Assembly: GCF_007655135.1 (NCBI RefSeq)
Contig: NC_045127.1
Location: 6,333,001-6,397,000, forward strand
DNA: 64,000 nt
Reading direction: 5' to 3'
DNA from: Punica granatum
Taxonomy: Eukaryota; Streptophyta; Magnoliopsida; Myrtales; Lythraceae
Within the stretch, counting starts at the first letter, position 1; the number at the start of each line of letters is the position of its first letter. The notes beneath the pieces were generated by a model, which saw nothing but the letters and a program-made list of their open reading frames with translations, did not search any database and was not told the origin of the DNA. A program made the position numbers and the translations under genes. Below are positions 10,397 to 21,962 of the stretch, piece after piece.

Positions 10397-13300
10397 CACC
10401 ACCGGTTTTCTTTGCCAGAAACATGTTTCAGCCTGCTCCTGTCATTGGTCATCCATGGAAGAGTTGCAAAGAAATAGCGCGTACAAAGAACTTGCATGAT
10501 GAATAAAACTATAGTGTTCCCTTCGAACTTCAAAATATATTATCAACAAAAAAAAATCGTTAGTGTTTCGAAGATTGTTTCTCCAAAAGAGGATTTATTT
10601 TTAATCTAAAGTTTATTTATCGATCTTATTCGCGAATCCCCTTGACGATTACTCGCGGTTGATTACTTGAGATATCGGTTGGTTGATCATGAGTTCGGCA
10701 ATGTGATACATTTAAAAAATAATTGTATGCAGGAAGGATACTAATATGTTTACATATATATATATTACTAAATATTCAAGCGGTTGCTAATTTTGAACAT
10801 GTTCCATGTTTGATCTACTTTTCCTCCTTTTAGCAAAGGATGAGCCAAATAAGTCAAACGATATTTTAAGAAAAATTAGAGATTCTACCATGGTTGGATG
10901 AGAAAAATAATCATCGCGATTGTTTTATTTTAGCCGTTAAATTTTATTATGTAAGATATAAATCATATATATATCCATATTTTTATAACACAAAGATTCC
11001 CTACCTATATTTTTATTTTTGATTTTTTCGGCCACATATATTTTCGAAAATGCTCGGTTGCACATGAAGATGAATTGACCCGATTCATATTATTTCCATA
11101 ATGAACCGGCAAGTTCAATAAATAAAAAATCAATTAATAATTAAAAAAAATCAATTTATACAATTATTTCCAAAGTATATAAAAGGACAATAGACAATAA
11201 TTAAAACCCCATTAAATGTTAAATAAAAATTCCAATTGACATCTCCTCTGCAGATTGAACCAACCTACAATCAAAACCAAATTAAACATTAAACGAGAAA
11301 AAAAGAAACCCCTAATTGACAATTTAGATTGTGTCCTCTTCGATCAAAAGAAAGGATTTTGTTTGTATTGATCACCAGCAAATTCGAATTCGGAAAAACA
11401 TAAAAGGGGATCTTTGCATATGAAGAACTGTGATTTATTTGTGTTGAGCCCTCTAACAATTGAGAGAATTCCATGTCCCATGTGTTCCTTCTCCGAGTTC
11501 TCATCTGCAAACTTTATCCCATAGATGGACTCTACTCGCGTGCCATTGTCCCGAGTGAAGTCTCTGCCTTCCCAAATGAATTGAGGAATGATCCGTAGGA
11601 ACATGATCAGCCCTTCTAGTGGAGGGCCATCCAAGACATGGTCGATCCCCTTTTTCTGCTGTGCAAAGGGTTAGGAAGTTTCGGTAGAGCGTTGAACTAT
11701 TCTCAATTAGGGTTTCTTCTCGTAAAGTTTAATCAAATTTTGATCGCGGTTGATTTGATCTTTAAGGAAATCGTCAAATTAGGGTTTTCTTTGTTAATGT
11801 TTAAGTTGGTTTTGATTATTGATCTTTATTTTTTAATATTTTGGGAATTATAAATATTGAAATTTTCATTCATTGAATCAACCGATTCGGTCAATATTCG
11901 TCTTGGTCATTGAAGCTCGTTGATCTCCGAAAATAGAAATTTCAGAAGCATGAACGACCAGCTGGGCGCTCGAAAAACAGAAATTTCAGAAGCATGAATG
12001 AGCGAAGAACTTTACTTGGCCATTGAAGCTCGTCTTCCTCAAGCATGAAATGTGGGTGCCGGGGAAAGACAGTCCCTTTCTCGCCCAACACGTTCCCTAG
12101 TCATCCAAGAACATATTCAATTTTAGGGAGTTTTAGTGTTTGTTTAGCGTCTTTTGTTATTATTATTTTTTAAAAGTAATTTAATTTCGATTCGTTCACG
12201 GAAGAGACCGAGCGTTGATGACAATATGCTTGGTAAAAAATAAACTATAAGGGGTGAATCTTAAGGTTAAAAAATCTTGGACATGTATACGACGAGGATC
12301 TTGCGTAAGGAGCTCTGAGGATTAGGAAAAATGCAACCGTAATGGTTATTTTTTATACCAATCGTAGAAAATGAGAATAATCAATTAATAAAAATAAATA
12401 TGGTTAGGTGGACGCCGTTGATGGAAGGCACAACTAATGAAAAATAAATAAACATGGTGGTCTCGTATTTCATGTTGCACGCGTAGCCTCTGACGATGCC
12501 AATCACATACGAACTTGTATATGAATTTATGTAGATCTACAAACTTGAAAATCTTCGAGCTTGAACGATGTTGATGAATTGATAGAAAATAAACTCCTCG
12601 TTATAGAAATGAAATAATCCATGTGGCACATTTTTCAGCCCCAAAACAAAATTCTTGCATTTTTTTTTTCTTTCTAATTTTTAGAAGCTTAAACGAGATC
12701 GTCACGGGTCGGACGAGGAGTAAGTCGTGACCCATGTAAGTTAACAGTCAAATGCTAAATATTATTTATTAATGATGGAATAATTATACTGAATACATCA
12801 ATAAATATATAAAAAAAGGAGAGAAATTGGGAACTGAGTACTGAGGAGTGAGAACCCAACAATTATCCTCTCCTTCCAATCGATCACAGCCGAACACGTG
12901 GACAGCTGTAAAATCATCGGGAAGAACATCTACCGCAGAGGGTCCCACTTTTCTTCTTATTTTTGACCACCAATCACTCTCTGTGTCGTCCCAAAAAGAA
13001 CTTCTCGCGCAAGTACATGGGAGCTGGATTAGATCTCACGGCCCAGATTTAATCAAGATTCTACCCGCATTCCCTTGGGCCCCACATCCTGACACTTTTT
13101 TCCCAATCCCACCCTCCCACGTGTCCAGCTCATTTATTAAAGTAGGCTATTGCTAAGACCAAGAAATAACTCCTAAAAAAACCTGCCAACAAAAATAATA
13201 TTAAAAAACATCCATCCAAATCTTGAAAATTTAACCAATTAAGCTGTCCTAATAGAAAACTCAAGCCGGTGTCCTTTTCCTCAATTGAGATAAGTAAAGG

Positions 13301-13742
13301 AATAACCAAGAGTGATGGTACAATTGACAAATCGAGATTTGTTTTGAGCATATTTCAATTGCATAGGACTTCAAATTTCATTAAGAACACCTTCTAATCA
13401 GATAAATCAAAGTCTATTTAGAAAATAGTTTCACTTTATGTCCCGGGGACACATCAAGGTTTCACTGAAAAAATATATATAAGCAACTACAAGGTGCGGT
13501 ATAAGAAAAACTGTGACCGGGATTGAATTTACGTACAGCGTCAAAGATCGAAAATTGCTAGAAGAACCTCATGGTCAAGTCCAAGTTGACGTCTAAATAA
13601 ACATTGCTTTTAGGCAGAGGACACTCCCCTAATAAAACATATCGTTAATTTAAAAAATACAAACATTTCATATTTTAATAATTCTATCATTAATTTTTTT
13701 ATTTAACTTAAAAATATATAAACTTTCTACTTGATAATAATT
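10397..13742. other. Long intergenic stretch without a supported gene
   Basis: Mostly AT-rich with only short frames. 12840-13140 is richer in GC and has G-box cores (CACGTG at about 12896 and 13120) and GGCCCAG, but no open frame with domain content; it could be a relic promoter. Elsewhere nothing was recognised. Confidence 0.4.
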
Positions 13743-13900
13743 TTCGCAGCGACCCCAATCGAAGGGGTGGAATTCTCCCCATACCAGCTGGTGGGGGCAA
13801 TGATCACGGCCATCACCCCCTCCCCCTCGATTGGAGTCGTTGCCACCCTCTCCCAAATTAGGATAGTCGGTGCCCTCTATGGCCTCAATTCCGTCCAAAT
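13743..13900. repeat. GC-rich palindromic module
   Basis: GCGACCCCAATCGAAGGGG near the left is partly inverted as CCCCCTCGATTGGAGTCG near the middle, so the segment can fold back. It shares CCCCGAT/CCCCAATC-type words with 7355-7460 and 14725-15000, implying a repeat family that carries this module. Confidence 0.45.
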
Positions 13901-14462
13901 TAACGGGAAATTTGATTTCGTGTTAGAATTGTTATCGAATCGAAAGTTTATACATTTTTAGATTAATGAAAAAAATTTCGTGTTAGAATTGTTTCGTGCT
14001 TTTTTTTATTACTAACCCTAAACATAAGTTAGCAGTAAGAGCATAATCCTTGTCTCATCTTTAGAAAGACTTGCTAATTGACAAAGTAGATGACTATTTA
14101 TAGTCTTCTTTCTGATAAAAAAAATTATTATCTTTTTTTTTTTCGGTATGTATAATGATATCCGGAAGTTCAATGCACTCCGACTAATCTAATTGAATCT
14201 GATCGGCCCGCTAAATATAAAGCTCTTCTTGTGGACTTTTTTTCCATTAACAAAATTTAAACTTGAGACTTTATTTACTTAAAGGAGGAACTAATGAATC
14301 GATTGATCTAATCCATGTTGGTAATAATTTTCTTTACCTTAAGATTGATTTTTTTTTAATCAAATGTGGGAATAATACCAATCCTTTCTCGGAGATGTCT
14401 AATTAATTAGCGGGGGGAATGTCTGAAGAAAATATGAAGACTGCATCAATAATAATAATAAG

Positions 14463-15206
14463 GTTAATGACCAAAACATCCATAAACTTTGACCCATTTT
14501 TAATTTTCGTACAAACTTTATTTTTTGGTAAAAAATGCACGAATTTTGATTTTCTTGTCAAATTAGACATTTGTGCTATTTTCCACCCATTTTGCTAACG
14601 TGATGGAAAAATGATATTTACATGACAAATAGTGTCATGTCATGTCAGCAAAAATAATAAAAAATTTAAAGAAAAATAATAAAAAGAGAAAAATGCTTTG
14701 ATCGGAAAAAAATGTGAGGGTCTTGGCTAGCCTCCGCAACCCCGATAGGGGTCGTTAATAACCTCAGAGGGTGTTGCAACCCAATCGGGAGTGATGGCCG
14801 AGATCGAGGCCCTAGTAGTTAAAATCGAGATAATCTTTAAGGATGGTGACTGGGATCGAGGCCTCGCTATCCAGAATCGGAAGAATTCCCAATTTAAGAA
14901 TTCCCCAATTCCAACAGGTAGGTCCTTGATCCCATCCATCGCTCCCCAGATTAGGCTTGTCGGTGCCCTTTTCTTGTGACTCCAGTCGGGGGGCGGCGAC
15001 CAACCTTTCCTCTATCAATGCCTTTCTCTCTCTCTTTTTTTTACCGAATGGCATGACTCTATGTACTATGTGACAATAGTTTTTGCCAAGTCAGCAAAAT
15101 GGATGAAAAATGACAAGGGTATCTAATGTCACAAGAAAATTAAAATTCGTGTTTTTTTTTGTAAAAAAAAAGATTAAAGTTTATACTTCTTTTGGATAAT
15201 TAATCT
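14463..15206. mobile_element. Foldback TIR element, about 740 bp
   Basis: The left arm (14463-14660) and right arm (about 15045-15206) are inverted relatives: CATAAACTTT, TTGATTTTCTTGT, CCATTTTGCT and TGACATGACA-type motifs recur in reverse order and orientation. The centre (14725-15000) is GC-rich with CAACCCCGATAGGGGTCG. No coding capacity. The flanks are rich in AAT repeats, so a target duplication cannot be read. Confidence 0.55.
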
Positions 15207-15208
15207 TA

Positions 15209-15212
<4 letters not shown>

Positions 15213-15254
<42 letters not shown>
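15213..15254. repeat. (AAT)n microsatellite
   Basis: About fourteen AAT/ATA triplets, nearly perfect, just upstream of the UBP15-like transcription unit and beside the foldback element. Confidence 0.9.
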
Positions 15255-15256
<2 letters not shown>

Positions 15257-15276
15257 GTGAAAAGGGAAGGTGGGGT

Positions 15277-16332
15277 TTGCTTTGGGCAGTGAAAGTGGAG
15301 CCGAATACTATTCTGCTGAGCAGTGAGAATGGAGAAACCCCGAGGCTCGCTGTCTGTCCCTCACCTTACCATCTGAGGAATCAAAGAATCTTTTTTGCCC
15401 GAAGACAAAGAAGATTAAAAAAAATAAAAATAGGAAACAGAAGGAGGAGGAGGAAGAGGAAGAAGAAGAAGAAGAAGAAGTAGCAGCAGCAGCTGAAGCT
15501 GGTTCTACTAGGTCTTGCCTCTTGATTCTTGCGTAGGTAATGCTCAGGGAAAATGCCCTGCTGGGTTTTCATTGATTTCATAGATTAGCTCGAGCTTTTT
15601 GCTCGAATCTTAGCTTGGCCATCGTTGCTTCCTTGTGGGGTTTCCTCCCATTTCTCTGAAACCTTCCTGTTGAGTTCATAATTAAGTCAAGCATATTTCT
15701 TGCTTGAGTTCTGCATTTCTTTGGGGCATGAAATGCCCAGCTGGTCTTCTTCATTGATTTCAGTTATTAGTCCACTCTGAGCTCGAACGAAGGAAATGCC
15801 GGCATTTTTGCGCTAGTGATTGCAAGTAAAGCTTGTGTTTTTGGGGTTCTGTTGTTATGGGAAGTGTTGGAATTGCCCCCCTCGAAAGATGCTGAATTTC
15901 TGGGTGTTTCCCTTGGGGTGTTGCCCCGTAGAACGCGCAATCGTCTTGGGTTTTCTTGATTAGGAGTTCTCCTGAAAGACGGCAGAGTTTGAGCTGCCTG
16001 TGTTTATTATGTAATGAAGCTGCGGTATGCTTCCTGTTCTTGATTTGTAGGTTTCTTTTAATTGCTAGTTTTGTTGTGGTTGGAGAGGTGAGTTAGAAGC
16101 ATAGCTAGAGGGTTTCCTGGAGTAGAAGTTTGTGCAAAATGATGAAGCACAAATCACACCCGTATTCATTTTGCCAACGTGCCTTTACAAAATTGCCTCT
16201 TTTCAGTGATAAAATTTAGAATCTTCTGCAACAGGACAGGTACAAACGTGACGTGTCTCCTCTGATGTCGATCTCCTATTCGAGCAACTTGAAATAGAAA
16301 GTACACGGCATGAGTATGGTAGTAGTAAGGAC
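15277..16332 (+). promoter_or_regulatory. Probable 5' leader of the UBP15-like gene
   Basis: The sequence between the microsatellite and the start codon has the texture of a plant 5' UTR: a GGA/GAA-rich run (15441-15480), GCAGCAGCAGC, then T-rich intron-like DNA. A plausible leader intron runs from the GTAATG donor at 15537 to the TTTCAG acceptor ending at 16206. These borders are inferred from splice consensus only. The run of ATGs in the intron would otherwise sit upstream of the start. Confidence 0.35.
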
Positions 16333-19300
16333 ATGCTTGAGCCAAGGGAAGCTGATATACCAATCTTGTTCCTGGTCTTGGTTGTGCTCCCGGTGGTCTT
16401 GTACATATTACTTGGAAAATGGAGTGATGCCGCGAAGAAGAAAGAGAGGGTGAATCTGCTCGCTCAGCTTGCTGCTGAGGAGGCTTTGAGGGTGGAGACA
16501 ATGGCTGTTGCAGCCACTGTTGTCCCTCACGTGGTCCCTCCAAAACCAAAAAGTAGTCTTCATGAGTGCGCACAATGCCTCAGTCCCGCAACTACTCGGT
16601 GCTCGAGATGCAAGTCTGTTAGATATTGGTCAGTGAAACACTTCTCTTTCAGATTTGCTCATCATTGAATTTTGAAACTTTGTCATGGCTTTAGCTTATG
16701 GATGACATTTGCCCTGTGGATTTCTCAAATGAAGTGATTTTTACTTCTAATCTCATCTACATCTGGAATGCTTCAAATTTAGTGGAAAATATTGTTTTGC
16801 TTCTCCTGATGAAACAGTCGCAAATTTTTTATTGGGTATTCGATTTTTGAGAATATCTAGCCAAGGACAATTTGGAACTTCCCAGGGTACAAGCTGGATT
16901 TCAATGTGCAAACTAGACTAGACCTTCAGGGGATTAATAGGAGAAAACTAACATAACAGACATGAATATAGCTAGTTCATGGTTTTTCATTCGATGTAAA
17001 ACAACCAATTATCGTAGTGCCCTGTGTTTGAAGTAATAGAGACAATCAAAATGGAATTGCCATATAAAGTGCAATTGTTTTATGTGGTGATTCCATTCCA
17101 TTTCCCATTTTATTCCTTCTTAGCAAAGTGTTCGAAGATTACGAATTGGTAAGAAGGTAGACTAATATGTAAAAAATTGAGCTTATTTAACAGAATTATA
17201 TGGATATTTCACATACAATATATGGAGACAAATGCCTCATAAACGATTGATTTTTACTGGGAGATACTGTATTCAGCCGACTATCTCAGTACAATATTTT
17301 TCTATTGCTTGCAGTTCCGGGAAGTGCCAAATAATTCACTGGAGGCAGGTTCATCAGCACGAATGTCAGCCACTTGATTCTAACTCAGAGGATAGTATGG
17401 ATTATCAGTCACATGGTTGCAATTTCCAGGAGGCTACGGTAGAAAAGCTCCCTTCAGAAAATCATCTTGCATCATATGTCTCAGATGAAGCTTCCCAGGC
17501 CCATGTGCCTGCGAGAAGACCCAGAGAGAAGCGAATTTCCCGTAAGTGCAACCGGGAAATGTTGAGAAAAGAAGATGGTGTCGTCTCAGTTGGTTTTGAA
17601 GAAGCCCGTGGGAATGTTGGTTCGACCGATAATATAATGTCTCCTAATGCTTGTGCCCAGAAAGAGATTTTAACAAAGCATAAGGTCTATTTTTCACATC
17701 TTTTCTTTGTTATTCTCGTTAAAGCATTTTTGCCCATGTATAAGTGTGTAGTATCCTTCCTGTCATTATTGCTGTATTGGTCCAGATCATGCAGAATAAG
17801 GAGGCAAGGGTGCTTGAAGAAGGAACTCCTAGGAAGAGCAAAGTCAGAAACTCGAGCACATATATCAATGGAAATGCAACTTCAGTGGATGCAATTCATG
17901 AAAATCATAAGTGTGAGACCCAACAAGATAGTTCCTGCTCTTCATCAGGAACCCAGAAAAACATTCATCAGACTCCACCTCCCCCTTATATAAAACCAGA
18001 TTATGGAAGTTCCGTTCAGTCAGGAGGGGCTGCTAGTGGTATAAAATCCGGCACGAGAATCTCAAAGAAACAGTCTGGAAAAGCATCTCAAGAGCAGGGA
18101 TGCATTGAAGTTGATAAGAGGGCACAAGCTGTGGAAGGAAGTAATGCGATTGCTAATATGGGAATTATGAAGATGATGGGATTAAGGAAGTCAGTGAAGG
18201 TTGTGAGGCAGGACGCTTGGGAACTAAATGGCGAGGGACAAAAGAAAACGAAGGTTAGTGTAAACCTCTGTTCACGCCCTGCTGAAGCTTTGATTTATCT
18301 TACTGTGCGAGTGAGTTGTTACTAATGTCATATTACGCATGCATAATTTTTTCCATTTTCCCCTTATTCCAGATGTTGTTTCCTTATGAAGAATTTGTGA
18401 AGTTCTTTCAATATGAGGTCTTTGACTTGTTGCCGAGGGGCCTCATCAATTGTGGAAACAGGTACCATCATCAGAACAGAGCTCGAAAGTGGAGGATCTT
18501 TTTCTGAAATTTTTTTTGGCATTCTAATTTTTCATGTGGTTTTCTCTGTTTCAGCTGCTATGCTAATGCTGTGTTGCAGTGCCTGACATGCACGAGGCCT
18601 CTCACCATCTATTTGCTCCGTCGATCTCATTCCAGGGCCTGTAATACATTTTTCTGCCTCTTTAGCAGCATCTTGCAATTTTAGCTGTGAATAGTCTTTA
18701 GTTCTCTCAAACTTGCTTTAGATTCTTCAGTGTTTTGAGTTTCTCATTTGGAATTAAAAGAAAATTAGGAAGAAAGGGTGTACCAATTTGCCGCTCACAA
18801 GGCATTTAATTATCAAATACATCTATGTGCTTTTTTCTCTGTCTTCTTAATTGAAATAGGAGACTCCTCCCAGTGTTCTAGAACTAAACGAAGTCCATTT
18901 GTTTGTTACCTTTTATTGAGCATTGTCTTTTAAAACTTATATCAGGTTGTGGGAAGGACTGGTGTCTTATGTGTGAACTTGAGCAGCACGTGACGATGCT
19001 AAGAGAAACTGGTGCACCACTCTCCCCTAGTCGAATTCTCTCGCACATGCGAAGCATAAACCGCCAGATTGGTGACGGCAGTCAGGAAGATGCCCATGAA
19101 TTTTTGAGGTTTGTGAAATTTAATGGGCCGCTTGTTTTAGTTCTTCTTCCATGATTGGGATTAATATGTACAGATTACCTGATATTTGCTTTGGTATTGG
19201 AAACTTTTCGAGTTCTGTTTTCACTTCAGAAGAATCTTGGATGAAAGAAACACGGCAAACATACTTTCCTCACATTAAATGTAGAACTGAAAACAAGAGC

Positions 19301-21183
19301 TAAGGTTCATTATTAGAGAAACTTTCTAGCTAATCCTCCTTCAATGTGTGGTGTGAAGAATTCCATAGGATGTGATATAGAAGGTGATCCCTGCCCAACA
19401 TATGCAGACATAAGGGACGATTTTCTACTTCCTTAACTCCTGCATTCCATGCTTGTCTAGGCTTCTTGTAGCATCAATGCAATCTATATGCTTGGAGGGG
19501 CTGGGTGGTGAGAGGAAGGTTGACCCAAAACTGCAAGAGACGACCTTTATACAACACACCTTTGGTGGGCGCTTGAGATCGAGGGTGAAGTGTTTGACAT
19601 GCCATCATGAGTCGGAACGGTATGAGAACATTATGGATCTCACATTGGAGATATATGGTTGGGTGGAATCGCTGGAAGATGCTTTAACGCAGTTTACAAC
19701 TCCTGAGGATTTGGATGGAGAAAACATGTATAGATGTGGAAGGTTAGATTGATGGAATTTGTTCAGTAGTTGTCTGCTTACTCTTTATTATTATTATTTT
19801 TTCCAATTTTTTGGTGAAGGTCTGCTCACATTTTTATTGTTTAGTTTCTGATTTGTTAACTACTTGAATTTTCCCAAATTAAGGTGTGCTACTTATGTTC
19901 AAGCCAGAAAGCAGTTGAGCGTACATGAGGCCCCGAACATCCTCACCATTGTCTTGAAAAGATTTCAGGTAGCATTAATAACTGCCAGGTCGTGCTTTTA
20001 TTAAGAACAACCAATGATTCTCTACCATGCTTTGTTCTGTTTCCTTAATCGAGCTTTAGATTTTTATCTTCCTTTAGTGGTTTGACATGTTTTGAACTTC
20101 TCCAGGAAGGAAGATACGGGAAAATAAACAAGTGCATAACATTTCCCGAAATGCTGGATATGATCCCATACATGACCGGAACTGGAGATATGCCTCCGCT
20201 CTACTTGCTTTATGCCGTGGTCGTCCATCTTGACACATTGAATGCATCCTTTTCGGGCCATTATGTATGTTATGTTAGAAACTTGCAAGGCAGTTGGTAC
20301 AGGATAGATGACACTGAGGTAACCATCTCCTTGTAAAAGGTCTTTTCTTTGGTTTGACGAACAAATATGATCGATTTTGCAGTCTTTTGACCAATGATAC
20401 TAAGATTTCCAATGAACAGGTCCAGCCTGTCCTGATGAGCCAGGTGATGTCAGAAGGAGCATATATCTTATTTTACATGCGGTAAATATGTCAATTTCCA
20501 ATTACTTTCTATTCATTTTACTATTTTTGCACAGGAAAATTGTGTAACTGTGAAAACAAGAATGTTCTTCTATTGTGATGTATGCCATATATACTCCTTG
20601 CAGGTCCAGCCCACGCCCGCACAAGGCTTATCTCGGGAAATCTGAAAGGGAGACTGATCCTGGCTCTTTGAGGCACTGTGCCCTGAGAAGTCAAAAGCAT
20701 TCGAGGCCCAGACAGAGCAAGTCGAGTGACCACCTTGTAGTCCCACCAGAGCCATTCTCGCACTCGACCAAGCTCGCCTCTAATGGCGTAGTCCGGGTGA
20801 CTGAGAATGGTAATATCTGGCCCGTAGTCGAGAAATACAGTGAGTTCTCAGACGCCACATCGAGCGATTGGTCCCTCTTCACGAGCTCCGACGATGCTTC
20901 TTTCACCACTGAGAGCACGAGGGACTCTTTCAGCACGGCGGACTACTCGGACAACGGAAATGGTGACCTGATCTCCTCGATATTCAGCAACCTGTATGGC
21001 CAAGATTACTCGCCAAGGAACACGGTCTCGTGCAGGTTGTTCTCGAATAGCGGGGCCCAGACGAGGTTCGCCTCGGAAGAAAAGGGATATGTGCTGGATT
21101 CTTACTTGTCGGCTCAACACAACCACAGACGAAGAGGGCTTGGTACCGATCGAACTTCTAGTCACTGTAAATCGACTTCGTAG
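16333..21183 (+). CDS. UBP15: Ubiquitin C-terminal hydrolase 15-like, MYND-type
   Basis: Cysteine protease that removes ubiquitin from proteins. In Arabidopsis, UBP15 promotes cell proliferation and organ/seed size and is regulated by DA1. Exons: 16333-16628, 17315-17684, 17786-18253, 18373-18461, 18555-18640, 18946-19108, 19461-19742, 19884-19968, 20106-20318, 20420-20481, 20604-21183; all in phase, 897 aa, near the roughly 920 aa of the family. The start [15 protein letters not shown] matches the family N-terminus and is followed by one membrane segment (about 9-29). MYND zinc finger at 79-116 (C79, C82, C90, C93, C99, C103, H112, C116). A poorly conserved Ser-rich linker runs to about 378. 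The USP domain has a Cys box [16 protein letters not shown] (C409) and a His box with [10 protein letters not shown] (H665) and WYRIDD (D681). The tail after about 705 is Ser-rich and disordered. No defect is seen. Confidence 0.95.
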
Positions 21184-21962
21184 ATTAGATCATCTTAGGC
21201 AGGTTTAGATATGAATGCCCCTGATTTCTTTTTTCTTCGATTTTCGATTTCAATTCTCTGTTGAATGGGGTAATGTAGCTTAGCTCAGTAGCTGATTCAA
21301 ACTTGCTCTTCTATTCTTCTTGTCTAATTATCATTATTGGAAACATGAGGATGTTTTGGCCCCTCAAGTCATCAGTGGTTGCTCAGCTGAGTAGTTTGTA
21401 ATTGTAAAATGAAAATTATGAAGGTTTCTCTTTTTATATTTTATACTAAATGGTCCCCTAAATTGTATCCTCTCTCATTCAAGTCTTTCTACTTCAATTT
21501 GATGTGATTAAGTCCGTCACACTTTAAAAACTTGTGCCCGAAAGAAAAATAAAAAAATGAAAGCTCGTAATGTTGTTCATCGGGAGAGATTCCGATAATC
21601 GTGTGCTCTGAACAATAGCTCATTGTCCCTACATCGATGTTGGTAAACTCTTGATCAAGGAACCCAAATATAGCAGCAACCCTTATAGCCTTCTTCTTGC
21701 AAATTTTGCTAGATACGTGAAATGGGCGACTTAAATGGGAGAAAAGCAATCAATGGGCTTTTTCTGATAATAAAAAAAAAGAAGAAGGACCAATGGGCTT
21801 TTCCGATCAAGAGGCCCAATGGGGATTTCTGATAAAAAAAGCCCATGGGCTTTGATTTTGTACGCTGGTTCTCTCTTTTCTTACTCACGCACGCACACCC
21901 TCCTTCCATGTCGACCGACGGCAAGATTGCGAAGCCGCCATTGCAGATGAACTCGCCGAGAC

